NCBI RefSeq assembly: GCF_031157275.1
Contig: NZ_JAVIFW010000035.1
Coordinates: 1-61,986, forward strand
Source of the DNA: Streptomyces sp. LHD-70
Lineage (GTDB): Bacteria > Actinomycetota > Actinomycetes > Streptomycetales > Streptomycetaceae
Direction: 5' to 3'
DNA: 61,986 nucleotides
Shown: piece after piece, positions 44,467 to 52,626 of the stretch
Layout of the letters: the number at the start of each line of letters is the position of its first letter
How positions within the stretch are numbered: the stretch's first letter is position 1
The notes under the pieces: model-generated
Database searches by the model: none
Told to the model about the DNA's origin: nothing
The model's input: only the letters and a program-made list of their open reading frames with translations
Translations under genes and position numbers: made by a program

Positions 44467-45528
44467 TCAGTAGCCGGACCAGATGTCGCCGATGGTGAAG
44501 CCCGTCGGGAACGGGTCCGTCGGGTCGAGCACATAGTTGGCGAACCCGGTGATCCAGCCGTGCCCGGTGATCTCCGGAACCACGGCCGTGACGTCGCCGA
44601 GCTGGACCGTGTCGACCAACTTGCCGGTGAACACAGTGTCGGTGACGCTCTCGTGCCGGTATTCCTCGTTCAGGCCGAGCTCGCCACGGGCGTACAGCGC
44701 CGCCATACGCGCGGAGGTTCCGGTGCCGCAGGGAGAGCGGTCGATGCAGCCGGTGAAACTGCCCGGGCGGGTCCAGTCGGGTACGCCGGTCGGCATGGTC
44801 ACCGTGTTGCGGCGGTGGTTGTCCGGGCTGTGGGCCGGCGCGGACAGCTGGGAGACCGTCACCCCGGGGTACGAGTCGACCAGGGGGTGCTTGACCGGGT
44901 GCTGCTCGGCCGTGGCCAGCCGCAGCATCTCGCCGATCCGGACGATGTCGTGACCCTCGTCCGGAGTGAGCTTCAGCCCGACTTGCGAGGCGTCGGCGAT
45001 CACATAGAACATGCCGCCCCAGGCCACATCGGCGCGGACGGTGCCGATCTCGGGGATCTCGACGGGGACGTCGAGGAGAGCGGCGAACGCCGGGACGTTG
45101 CGGAAGGTGATCGACACGGCCTTGCCGTGGTCCACCTCGGCGGTGATCTCGATGAGGCCGCCGGGGGCTTCGAGGGTGAACTTGGTGACCGGTTCCGTCA
45201 CTTCGACCATGCCGGTCTCGACCAGCGCGGTGGCGACGCAGATGGTGTTGGTGCCGGACATGGCCGGGTACTCGAAGTGCTCCATGATGACGTAGCCGAA
45301 GTCGGCCGCGGGGTTGTTCGACGGCAGCACCAGGTTGCAGCACGAACCGGGATAACCGCGGGGCTCGCGCAGCATGAGCTTGCGGAGGTCGTCGCAGTGC
45401 TGCTCGATGTAGTGGGCCTTGTCGAGCATCGTCTCGCCCGGTACGTCACTGACCCCACCGGTGATGACGCGTCCGGGCAGACCGTCGGCATGGACGTCGA
45501 CGGCGGTGATCATCCTGTTGAGTCGCAC
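44467..45528 (-). CDS. Proline racemase superfamily: hydroxyproline epimerase/dehydratase (Ser/Cys type)
   Basis: 353 residues from GTG 45528 (AAAGG eight bases upstream); this gives the usual family start (RLNRMITAVDVHADGLPGRV). The first catalytic position is S91 (YPAMSGTNTICVAT) instead of Cys, the second is C267 (DRSPCGTGTSAR). By family knowledge Cys/Cys members are racemases/4-hydroxyproline epimerases, Cys/Thr are trans-3-hydroxyproline dehydratases, and Ser/Cys members were reported to do both kinds of chemistry. The OCD gene 63 bases downstream favours a dehydratase-reductase pair producing proline. Confidence 0.88.
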   Translation of the reverse strand: MRLNRMITAVDVHADGLPGRVITGGVSDVPGETMLDKAHYIEQHCDDLRKLMLREPRGYPGSCCNLVLPSNNPAADFGYVIMEHFEYPAMSGTNTICVATALVETGMVEVTEPVTKFTLEAPGGLIEITAEVDHGKAVSITFRNVPAFAALLDVPVEIPEIGTVRADVAWGGMFYVIADASQVGLKLTPDEGHDIVRIGEMLRLATAEQHPVKHPLVDSYPGVTVSQLSAPAHSPDNHRRNTVTMPTGVPDWTRPGSFTGCIDRSPCGTGTSARMAALYARGELGLNEEYRHESVTDTVFTGKLVDTVQLGDVTAVVPEITGHGWITGFANYVLDPTDPFPTGFTIGDIWSGY

Positions 45529-45635
45529 AACTGGTGCCTTTCGTCGGGGCATGAGGTTGGACTGATTGGTGCGGTCCGGTTCTTGGCGACGCTTGACGTC
45601 CCTTGCTGGACTGGGAGTTGGGCGCTCGCCGGAAG

Positions 45636-47540
45636 CTAGAGGGCAGGGGTGCCCTGGATCGTCGCGGTGTGCGGTGCCCCTTGCCGGACCCTGTCCTGCA
45701 GGCTCGTCGTGGCGTCGATGATCTGCTGCAGTTCGTCGGTGCGCGTCCCACTGCGCACCGCCCAGAGGTAGCTGCCGATCGCAACGAGGGCGATTAGGGC
45801 GACGTCGATCCCGTGGCCGAGACGGGGCTCGGCGTGCGGGCCGTAAGGACCCAGGTAGGCGAGCAGCATCACCGCGAGGAGCGACGGCACGATCCACAGG
45901 CCGGAGGCGAGGTGGCGTCGGCCGGTGGCGGTGCTGATGGCCCACAGCACGGCCAGGTACGCGGCGATGCAGGTGACCATTGCGCCGAAGTAGACCGGGA
46001 AGGACCAGCCTCCCGGGGTCTGCTTCATGTCGGGAGTCAGCAGCCAGCCACCACCCACGGCGACGGAGAGCCATCCTGTGGTGAACGCCACGGCCAGGAC
46101 TCGGCCGGTGGTCGACGGGGTCCAACCGTTCTGGACACTGGTGTATCCGCCGTAGATGGGCAGGGCCAGGAACACCAGTGTCATGACGTTGACGAGCGTG
46201 ATCCAGCCCGCGAAGTAGATCAGCAGCATGCTTGCGACATAGCCGGCGATGCTCCACGTCCTGACCCACTTGATGCGGACCGGACGCGGCAGCTCCGGCG
46301 CCACGCGTCGGAGCACCATCGTGACGGGGCCCGCCATCAGATACCCGAGGACGAGCGCGGTCGAGACCATGCCGACGAACTGGTACCAACTCGGCACCGG
46401 CAGCAGGAACAGCAGACCCACGGACGACGTGCCCACCAACGCGATCCAGGGCACGCCGAACCGGTTCATCCGCCGGAGCCAGGTAGGGAGTTCACCGTTC
46501 ACAGAGACCGAGTAGGCGATCCGTGCCGCGCCACCGGTGAATACCCAGCCCGTCGCCGCCGGCGACAGCGCGGCGTCCGTGATCAGCAGGGTCGTGAACC
46601 ATGCGAACCCTGCTGCAGCCACCGCGTTGAGCAGCGGCGAGGCCGCCCAGGAGCTGGTGAGCAGCCCGTTCCAGTCGCCGGGGGCGAGGCCGGCGTCGCT
46701 CCAGTCCAAGGCGCCGAGCAGACCGACCTGGAGGCTCACGTACATCACGGTGGGAATCAGCAACCCGCCCACGACCAGTGCGATGGGGATGTCGCGTCGC
46801 GGGTTGCGCGCCTCGCCACCGAAGTCGAGGATCTGTCGAACTCCCGTGTAAGCGAAGACGATTCCGCCGGTCGAGATCGCCCCGAGGATCGCGCCGTACC
46901 CCTGCGGGGCGAATCCGCCCGCCATGGTGAAGTTCGAGGACTTGAACGTGAGCAGCATCAGGACCGCAGTCACGAGCGGAACGACGATCTTCCAGATGGT
47001 GATGTACTTGTTCGACTCGCTGAGCAGCTTGACGCCGAACACGTTCAGCAGGAAGAAGCCGAACAGCAACACCACGCCGGTGAGGATGCCGACCGGCCAG
47101 GTCAGCATCGTGACCCCGGCCTTCTCGGCGACGAGCCCGAGACCGGACCAGTGTCCGCCCACGTACGTCAGCACGGCCTGCACCTCGATCACCGGCAGCG
47201 CGATCATGGCGATGAGATAGCCCCAGCCGTTGAACCAGCTCAGGAACGGGCCGTGGGTGAGGCGCGGGTAGCGCACCGCCGCGCCGGAGCGCGGCAGCAT
47301 CGTGCCGAGCTCCATCCAGTTCACGGCGATCACGCCGAAGAACACCGATGCGGCGATCCACGAGACGATCGAGGCGGGGCCTGCCATGGAGGCGGCTGCG
47401 AGGGTGGCAAGGAGCCAGGACGATCCGACCTGGATGCTGACGGCGATCGAGATCAGGCCCCAGAGACCGATGTTCCGCTTGAGGTCGGCGTCGCTTGCCT
47501 CGAATGAACCGAGTGCTGCTCCGCCTGAATTGGCAGCCAT
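45636..47540 (-). CDS. APC-superfamily permease with extended C-terminus
   Basis: 634 residues, longer than the usual 450-520. Start ATG 47540 with AAGGA upstream. NIGLWGLISIAVSIQVGSSW, YVGGHWSGLG, FAYTGVRQILDFGGEARNPRRDIPIA (the APC loop) and GWVFTGGAARIAYSVSVNGELP are recognisable. About 14 helices. A hydrophilic tail (TDELQQIIDATTSLQDRVRQ) ends the protein. It lies 107 bases upstream of the racemase-family gene and is probably the importer of that operon. Confidence 0.86.
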   Translation of the reverse strand: MAANSGGAALGSFEASDADLKRNIGLWGLISIAVSIQVGSSWLLATLAAASMAGPASIVSWIAASVFFGVIAVNWMELGTMLPRSGAAVRYPRLTHGPFLSWFNGWGYLIAMIALPVIEVQAVLTYVGGHWSGLGLVAEKAGVTMLTWPVGILTGVVLLFGFFLLNVFGVKLLSESNKYITIWKIVVPLVTAVLMLLTFKSSNFTMAGGFAPQGYGAILGAISTGGIVFAYTGVRQILDFGGEARNPRRDIPIALVVGGLLIPTVMYVSLQVGLLGALDWSDAGLAPGDWNGLLTSSWAASPLLNAVAAAGFAWFTTLLITDAALSPAATGWVFTGGAARIAYSVSVNGELPTWLRRMNRFGVPWIALVGTSSVGLLFLLPVPSWYQFVGMVSTALVLGYLMAGPVTMVLRRVAPELPRPVRIKWVRTWSIAGYVASMLLIYFAGWITLVNVMTLVFLALPIYGGYTSVQNGWTPSTTGRVLAVAFTTGWLSVAVGGGWLLTPDMKQTPGGWSFPVYFGAMVTCIAAYLAVLWAISTATGRRHLASGLWIVPSLLAVMLLAYLGPYGPHAEPRLGHGIDVALIALVAIGSYLWAVRSGTRTDELQQIIDATTSLQDRVRQGAPHTATIQGTPAL

Positions 47541-47560
47541 ATCCTTGGCCTCTCATGAAA

Positions 47561-47576
47561 CGACCGTTATTGGTCG
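47561..47576. promoter_or_regulatory. Possible operator upstream of the APC permease
   Basis: CGACC-GTTATT-GGTCG, a perfect 5-bp inverted repeat with 6-base spacer, 20 bases before the permease start. No second copy was found, so support is weak. Confidence 0.3.
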
Positions 47577-47699
47577 CTGGATCTCTGTGGTGGTGCGGTC
47601 GGCAGGTGCGCCATGTGCGCCGTTGCTGTGTGTGCTGCTCCGCGCCGACGGCGGCAGTTTCAGCAGAAGTTGACGCTCAGTACGTGCGCGATCCGCGAT

Positions 47700-48142
47700 A
47701 GGGCCGACCCAATGCAGGCCGACGATGTGCAGGCGTGTCCGGCTTCCCGGAAAGAGGACTGGCAGGCTGTCGCTGCACCTGGCGGTGATGGCAACGACTC
47801 TACGAACAGGTCCGGACGCTGGCCGAACGCGCCGGCAAGCTCACTTCGTAGGAGGACAACCTGTCCTTCCACTGCGCTGTCGCCGCGGCGACCCACAACT
47901 TCGTAGTTGAGCGGCTGGTGCGCCAACAGGCGGAGGTGGCCGGCGAATTGCATCAGCGCGAGCACGACGGCAACCCCGATGAACTGGACCGCATGCGGAC
48001 GGAGCATCTGGCCATCGCCGAGGCGATCGCGGCTCGAGACGCCACGACCGCCCGCGACCTCATGCAGCAGCACCTTCGCGGCACGCGGCACGCCGTCCTC
48101 TCGCAGGAGAAGGAGGAAACCCGCCCGGATCAGGGGCCGTAG
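47700..48142 (+). pseudogene. GntR/FCD regulator pseudogene
   Basis: The C-terminal FCD domain is recognisable: RLYEQVRTLAERAGKLTS then an in-frame TAG (47849-47851, replacing a glutamate codon), EDNLSFHCAVAAATHNFVVE, DELDRMRTEHLAIAEAIAAR and DLMQQHLRGTRHAVL. A frameshift lies near 47795 and the DNA-binding half is gone. It probably once regulated the adjacent divergent permease operon or the cupin. Confidence 0.75.
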
Positions 48143-48480
48143 ACGAGCAGGGTGACCGCACCCTCCGTGCTGCCCGTCGCGTGGCCGGCTCCCGGCTGCC
48201 GGACGACGTGATCGCCGACGCGGTAGGTCTGCGTCTGGTCGTAGAACGAACCCTCCAGGACGTAGACCTGCTCGGTCTGATCGTGGGCGTGGGTGTCGGC
48301 GAAGGCGCCCGGGTCCACCTTCATCAACAGGGTCCGGGCGCCGGTCTCCTGGTCCTTGTGGAGCATCTTGAGCCAGAATCCGGGAGCGCCGCCGTCCTCC
48401 CATTCCAATTCGGTGGACTTCACTACGGGGAACGTCTGAGGGCTGTCGTCGTGGCTCGCGGCCTGGAAGATCTCGGGCAT
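48130..48480 (-). CDS. Cupin-domain protein
   Basis: 116 residues, ATG 48480 with GGAG upstream. Motif 1 is DTHAHDQTEQVYVLEGSF and motif 2 is YRVGDHVVRQPGAGHATGS; the histidines and glutamate for metal binding are present. Small ChrR/anti-sigma-like cupin. It lies 68 bases downstream of the betaine-binding protein gene on the same strand and overlaps the GntR pseudogene tail by 13 bases. Role unknown. Confidence 0.78.
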   Translation of the reverse strand: MPEIFQAASHDDSPQTFPVVKSTELEWEDGGAPGFWLKMLHKDQETGARTLLMKVDPGAFADTHAHDQTEQVYVLEGSFYDQTQTYRVGDHVVRQPGAGHATGSTEGAVTLLVYGP

Positions 48481-48548
48481 GACGGATTTTCTCCGTGCTC
48501 TCTCGGTATGCGGGGTGGTGGGTGTTGGGAGAAGAGTGGTGGACGTGC

Positions 48549-49448
48549 TCAGAGTTCCGCCGTCCATGGACGGACGGCCTTTTCGTTCTGGTCGACCCAG
48601 CGGCGGACGGCTTCCTGCTCCTTTCCCCTGCCGGCATCCGTGATCTCCAGCTCCAGGGAGCCGATCTCTTCAGGGGTCATATGGAATTTCGCCAGTGCTC
48701 TGCTCACGGGTCCGTTCCGGGAAACGAACCGCTTGCTGCCGATGACCTTGAGAACGTCACTTCCGCCGAAACTCCCCTCGGGGTCCTTCAGGAGCCGCAT
48801 CGGATACTTGGCGAAGGCCCAATGAGGCTTCCAGAGGGTCACCGCTATCGGTTCCTTCTTGCTCAGCGCCTTGTCCAGCGCGGCGAGCATGGCCGGCGTA
48901 CTGCCGTCGACAATTTCGTAGCCCTGCAATTCGTAGTCACCGACGGCGTTCTCGTGGATGAAGCGCATCAGGCCGGAACCGGCTTCGATCCCGATGATCC
49001 GTCCCCCGAGTTCCGCCTCCCGGCCTTTCAACTCGTCGGTGGAGCGCACTGGAACATACGTAGGGACGGCGATTCCCTGGATGACGTGGTCGAGCCACTG
49101 CCCGACCACGGCGAAGTCCTTGCCGAAGCGGTCCCAGTAGTCGGCATGGATCTGGGGCGTCGCGGCCATGAAGACGTCGAGCTGGCCGCTTGCCACACCG
49201 GCGTAGAGCGCAGCGGCCTCCAGATTCATGAGCTGGACGCGATAGCCTTTCCGCTCGAGCAGTTCCTTCCACAGGTAGCTGTTGGCGATGTTCTCGTCCC
49301 AGCCGATATAGCCGATGACGACGGTCCTGCTGTCGCCCCTGTTGCCGTCGTAGACGGCCTGGGGGTTGCCGCTGCATCCCACTGTCCCGGCTGCCACAGC
49401 GGCAGCCGCGAGACCCAGCGCCGTTCTGCGGGTGACGGCGTGTGCCAT
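48549..49448 (-). CDS. proX: Glycine/proline betaine ABC transporter substrate-binding lipoprotein
   Basis: About 299 residues, ATG 49448 after AAGGAG. The signal peptide contains twin arginines (VTRRTALGLAAAAVAAGTVG) and a lipobox ending in the first Cys (VGC). The OpuAC-type fold is supported by IGYIGWDENIANSYLWKELL, ALYAGVASGQLDVFMAATPQ and WKPHWAFAKYPMRLLKDP. Tryptophan and tyrosine residues of the quaternary-amine cage are plausible in GWDEN and WKPHW. Third gene of the transporter operon. Confidence 0.9.
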   Translation of the reverse strand: MAHAVTRRTALGLAAAAVAAGTVGCSGNPQAVYDGNRGDSRTVVIGYIGWDENIANSYLWKELLERKGYRVQLMNLEAAALYAGVASGQLDVFMAATPQIHADYWDRFGKDFAVVGQWLDHVIQGIAVPTYVPVRSTDELKGREAELGGRIIGIEAGSGLMRFIHENAVGDYELQGYEIVDGSTPAMLAALDKALSKKEPIAVTLWKPHWAFAKYPMRLLKDPEGSFGGSDVLKVIGSKRFVSRNGPVSRALAKFHMTPEEIGSLELEITDAGRGKEQEAVRRWVDQNEKAVRPWTAEL

Positions 49449-49507
49449 GGGTAACTCCTTACGGATCGACCCTGCGTACCGGCAGGTCTGCCGCCGGAGA
49501 GCGAAGC

Positions 49508-50413
49508 TCAGCCGACGAGGTTGGATTGTCTGTGGGAGGGGCCGGACACCTCGGGCTGGGCCTCCGCCGAGGGAACGGGGCAGCGTGCGGCGCGCTTCGG
49601 TCGTGGGAACGATCCGGTTAGGCGGTCCAGGAAGACGGCCAAGAAGACGACGCTCAGGCCGGCTTCGAAGCCGGAGGCGATGTCGAGGCGGCTGACGCCC
49701 TGGACGACGACCTCGCCGAGCCCGCCGGCGCCGACCATGCCGCAGATGACGACCATCGAAAGCGCCATCATGATCACCTGGTTCAGGCCGGCCGTGATGG
49801 ACGGGATGGCCAGGGGCAGTTGGACCTGGCGCAGGACCTGGCTCGGCCGGGCTCCGAACGCAACCGACGCTTCGACGATCTCCTTGTCGACCTGGCGCAC
49901 CCCGAGTTCGGTGAGCCGCACGGCCGGTGGGATTGAGAAGATGAAGGTGGCGACGATGGCGGGAACGGCGCCGATGCCGAAGAGGAAGACGGCCGGGATG
50001 AGGTAGACGAAGACCGGCAGGGTCTGCATGAAGTCGAGAACCGGGCGCACGGTCGTGCTCGCGAAGGGGCTGCGCGCGGTCCAGATCCCCGCCGGAATGC
50101 CGACGGCGATCGCCAGGACCGCCGCCACGAGTACCACGGCAAGCGTGTTCATGGCCGCCTGCCAGAGCCCCATGTCCTGGACCAGCAGAAGGCCGAGCGC
50201 GGTGAAGACGGCGAAGCCGACGCCGCGGGCCCACCAAGCGAGGACTGCCGAAGCAAGGGTGACGACCAGGGAGGCCGGGGCCGTCAGTACGTACAGAACA
50301 GCGTTGACCAGCTCCAGCATGACCGAGCCGACCAGGTCGAAGACGGGAGCGCCGTTGTCCTGCAGCCACTGGATGGCCGTGGTGACGGTTTCGCCGACCG
50401 GAAGGTCAAACAC
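49508..50413 (-). CDS. proW: Glycine/proline betaine ABC transporter permease
   Basis: 301 residues from GTG 50413, overlapping the ATPase stop by 8 bases. Six to seven helices. VAVGIPAGIWTARSPFA, DFMQTLPVFVYLIPAVFLFGIG and the EAA loop (EASVAFGARPSQVLRQVQLPLAIPSI) with MVVICGMVGAGGLGEVVVQG are the ProW/OpuAB pattern. A Pro-rich cytoplasmic tail ends the protein. Confidence 0.92.
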   Translation of the reverse strand: MFDLPVGETVTTAIQWLQDNGAPVFDLVGSVMLELVNAVLYVLTAPASLVVTLASAVLAWWARGVGFAVFTALGLLLVQDMGLWQAAMNTLAVVLVAAVLAIAVGIPAGIWTARSPFASTTVRPVLDFMQTLPVFVYLIPAVFLFGIGAVPAIVATFIFSIPPAVRLTELGVRQVDKEIVEASVAFGARPSQVLRQVQLPLAIPSITAGLNQVIMMALSMVVICGMVGAGGLGEVVVQGVSRLDIASGFEAGLSVVFLAVFLDRLTGSFPRPKRAARCPVPSAEAQPEVSGPSHRQSNLVG

Positions 50414-51587
50414 GGGCGTTCCTCCCGTGGGTGCCGAGAGCGTTGAGCAGAGCGGACCGAGGGATGACGCCGATGAGCTGCTTCTGGTCGTCGGTGACTG
50501 CCAGAGGAACGGGACGGCCGCCGACGCGGGTACACAGTTCGATCAGGGGGGTGTCGGGCGCGACGTGCTCGCACGTATCGAGCGGCACGTCAGCCATGGA
50601 GGTGCGGCCCTCCCGGACGGCCCGGGAGATCTCGAGTTCCCGGGCGACACCAAGCACAGCGCCGGTGCCGTCCAGGACGAACACAGCATGCAGGTCCGTA
50701 CTCTCGAGCCGGTGCCCGACGTCCTCCGGCTTGTCCCCGACGCAGGCGGTCAGCTGTGGTTCACACATGACGTGGCGTGCTGAGACGATCCGCGAGCGAT
50801 CGACGTCGGCGACGAAGTCGGCCACGTAGTCGTCCGCCGGGGCGGTCAGGATCTCCGAAGTCCCGCCCAACTGCACGGCCTTGCCGTCCCGCATGATCAT
50901 CACCCGGTGGCCAAGGTGCATGGCCTCATTGAGGTCATGCGTGACGAACACGATGGTCTTGTGGAGCTCGGCCTGAAGCTCGAGCAGCAGCTCCTGCATG
51001 TCACGCCGGATCAGAGGGTCCAGGGCGCTGAAAGGCTCGTCCATGAGGAGAATGTCGGCGTCAGTGGCCAACGCGCGGGCCAGGCCCACTCGTTGACGCA
51101 TGCCGCCGGACAGTTCCGAGGGCAGAACATCGCCCCAGCTGCCGAGCCCCACCACTTCCAGGGCCTCACGGGCCTGCCGGAAGCGTTCCTTCTCCGTCAC
51201 GTCACGGACCTGAAGCCCGTACGCCGCGTTCTCCACGACTGTTCGGTGGGGAAGCAGACCGAAGTGCTGGAAGACCATGTTGACAGTGCGGTTGCGCAGC
51301 TCCCGCAACTCGACGTCGTTCATGTCCAGGACGCTGCGGCCACCGATCCGCAGGGCGCCGGCGGTCGGTTCCACGAGCCGGTTGAGCATGCGCAGCAGCG
51401 TGGACTTTCCCGATCCCGACAAGCCCATGATGACGAAGAGTTCGCCGTCGGCGACCTCGAAGCTGACGTCGTCGACCGCGGGCGCTGAGGGCGGATCGGC
51501 CGGGGCACGACGGCCCCAGGGACGCTGTGTGCTGCTCGGTGAGGGATTCTTCTCGTAGATCTTTCTCAGTCCGACGGCTTCGATCAT
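50406..51587 (-). CDS. proV: Glycine/proline betaine ABC transporter ATP-binding protein with CBS domains
   Basis: About 393 residues, ATG 51587 after GGAGGTGACC. Walker A is GLSGSGKST, Q-loop VFQHFGLLPHRTV, signature LSGGMRQRVGLARALA, Walker B ILLMDEPFSALDP and H-loop THDLNEA. After residue 260 there are two CBS-like repeats (ADVDRSRIVSARHVM to LGVARELEISRA, and PLDTCEHVAPDTPLIELCTR to LIGVIPRSALLNAL). These sense ionic strength in OpuA/ProV. First gene of the operon. Confidence 0.93.
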   Translation of the reverse strand: MIEAVGLRKIYEKNPSPSSTQRPWGRRAPADPPSAPAVDDVSFEVADGELFVIMGLSGSGKSTLLRMLNRLVEPTAGALRIGGRSVLDMNDVELRELRNRTVNMVFQHFGLLPHRTVVENAAYGLQVRDVTEKERFRQAREALEVVGLGSWGDVLPSELSGGMRQRVGLARALATDADILLMDEPFSALDPLIRRDMQELLLELQAELHKTIVFVTHDLNEAMHLGHRVMIMRDGKAVQLGGTSEILTAPADDYVADFVADVDRSRIVSARHVMCEPQLTACVGDKPEDVGHRLESTDLHAVFVLDGTGAVLGVARELEISRAVREGRTSMADVPLDTCEHVAPDTPLIELCTRVGGRPVPLAVTDDQKQLIGVIPRSALLNALGTHGRNARV

Positions 51588-51863
51588 GCCGGTCACCTCC
51601 AGTGGGCGGGGAACGATCGGGAAGGGCACAGCCGGAAGGCATCGACGGCGGCGTGTGCGCTCGCCTGCTGACCTGCATCGCCGTTCCGGACAGGCGGGTG
51701 GACGCCGCGGGGCGCGCGGATGGGTGTGGTCCGAGGGGAGAGATGCGAAGGGTGGTTGTTCTCTCCTGGGGTGATGGAACGAACGGGGCGCGGTGTGGCG
51801 CGTTCGTCGGGAGGTTGCCGTACTCGTCGACCTGGCGTCCGGCGTCCGGCTCCCTCCGCGGGA

Positions 51864-51947
51864 TGCAGACCATGGTGGTGCAGGTGCTCAGCAATGCGCC
51901 TCGACACTTGTCGGAGATGCCGACGCCCCTTGCGACAGTTGTCGCAA
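51864..51947. promoter_or_regulatory. Operator cluster upstream of the betaine ABC transporter
   Basis: Two palindromes, CTCGACACTTGTCGGA (51900-51915) and TTGCGACAGTTGTCGCAA (51930-51947), lie 31 bases apart centre to centre. Next to them is the 19-base element TGCAGACCATGGTGGTGCA (51864-51882) that recurs at 13125. The 430-base region 51588-52020 holds no supported gene. Confidence 0.65.
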
Positions 51948-52019
51948 CCAGGGAGGCGGCTGCGTACAGGCAGGCGGCGTTCGGTAGATGTGCTCTGTGC
52001 CCGCGCTCAATCCACTGGT

Positions 52020-52626
52020 GCAGCTGGGGCCCTTCAGCCGCCGACTGTCGTGTACTCCCCGTGCCCGGAGCGTACTTCGGTGTCCTCGGGCAGAGTCAGC
52101 ACGGTCGTCCGGATCTACTCGATGATGGTGTCGAAGGACGAGTACGACCGGCCGGTGGCACCGGGGCCGCCCCGGAAGAGAGTGTCCCCCGGTGAAGACG
52201 ATGCCGAGTTCCGGCGCGTGCAGGCAGGACGAGCCCGGCGAATGGCCGGGGGTTCGCAGTACCCGCATGTCTGTGCCGCCGACGGTCAACTCCTGGCCGT
52301 GGCACAGCTCTTGGTTCGGCTTGCGGTCCGGCCATGTCATCTTCCAGAGGGGACTCCTTCGGCCGGGTCGAGCAGGATGGGGGCGGAGAACCGATCAGCC
52401 AATACGGGTGCCTGGTTGATGTGGTCATCGTGCGCGTGTGTGCACACGATCGCCTTTACCCGGCGGTCCCCCACCCCGGCGGCGAGGTGTCGGCGTCATG
52501 GGCGGCGTCGATCACGATCACCTCGGAGTCGTCACCCACCACCCAGACGTTGTTGTCGACGGTGAAGCTCTCGTCGTCGAGGTTGAACGTGCCGGAGGTG
52601 AGGACGCGATCGACGGGGCCGGGCAT
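52020..52626 (-). pseudogene. MBL-fold metallohydrolase (mycothiol/formaldehyde pathway type), decayed
   Basis: Leftward reading pieces in different frames give FNLDDESFTVDNNVWVVGDD, VIVIDAAHDADT, KAIVCTHAHDDHINQAPVLA (the metal-binding HxHxDH), MTWPDRKPNQELCHGQELTV and MRVLRTPGHSPGSSCLHAPE. At least three single-base indels and one in-frame TAG (replacing a serine in the TIIESIRT region) break the gene. Its intact relatives sit downstream of mycothiol-dependent formaldehyde dehydrogenase, as here. Confidence 0.82.
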
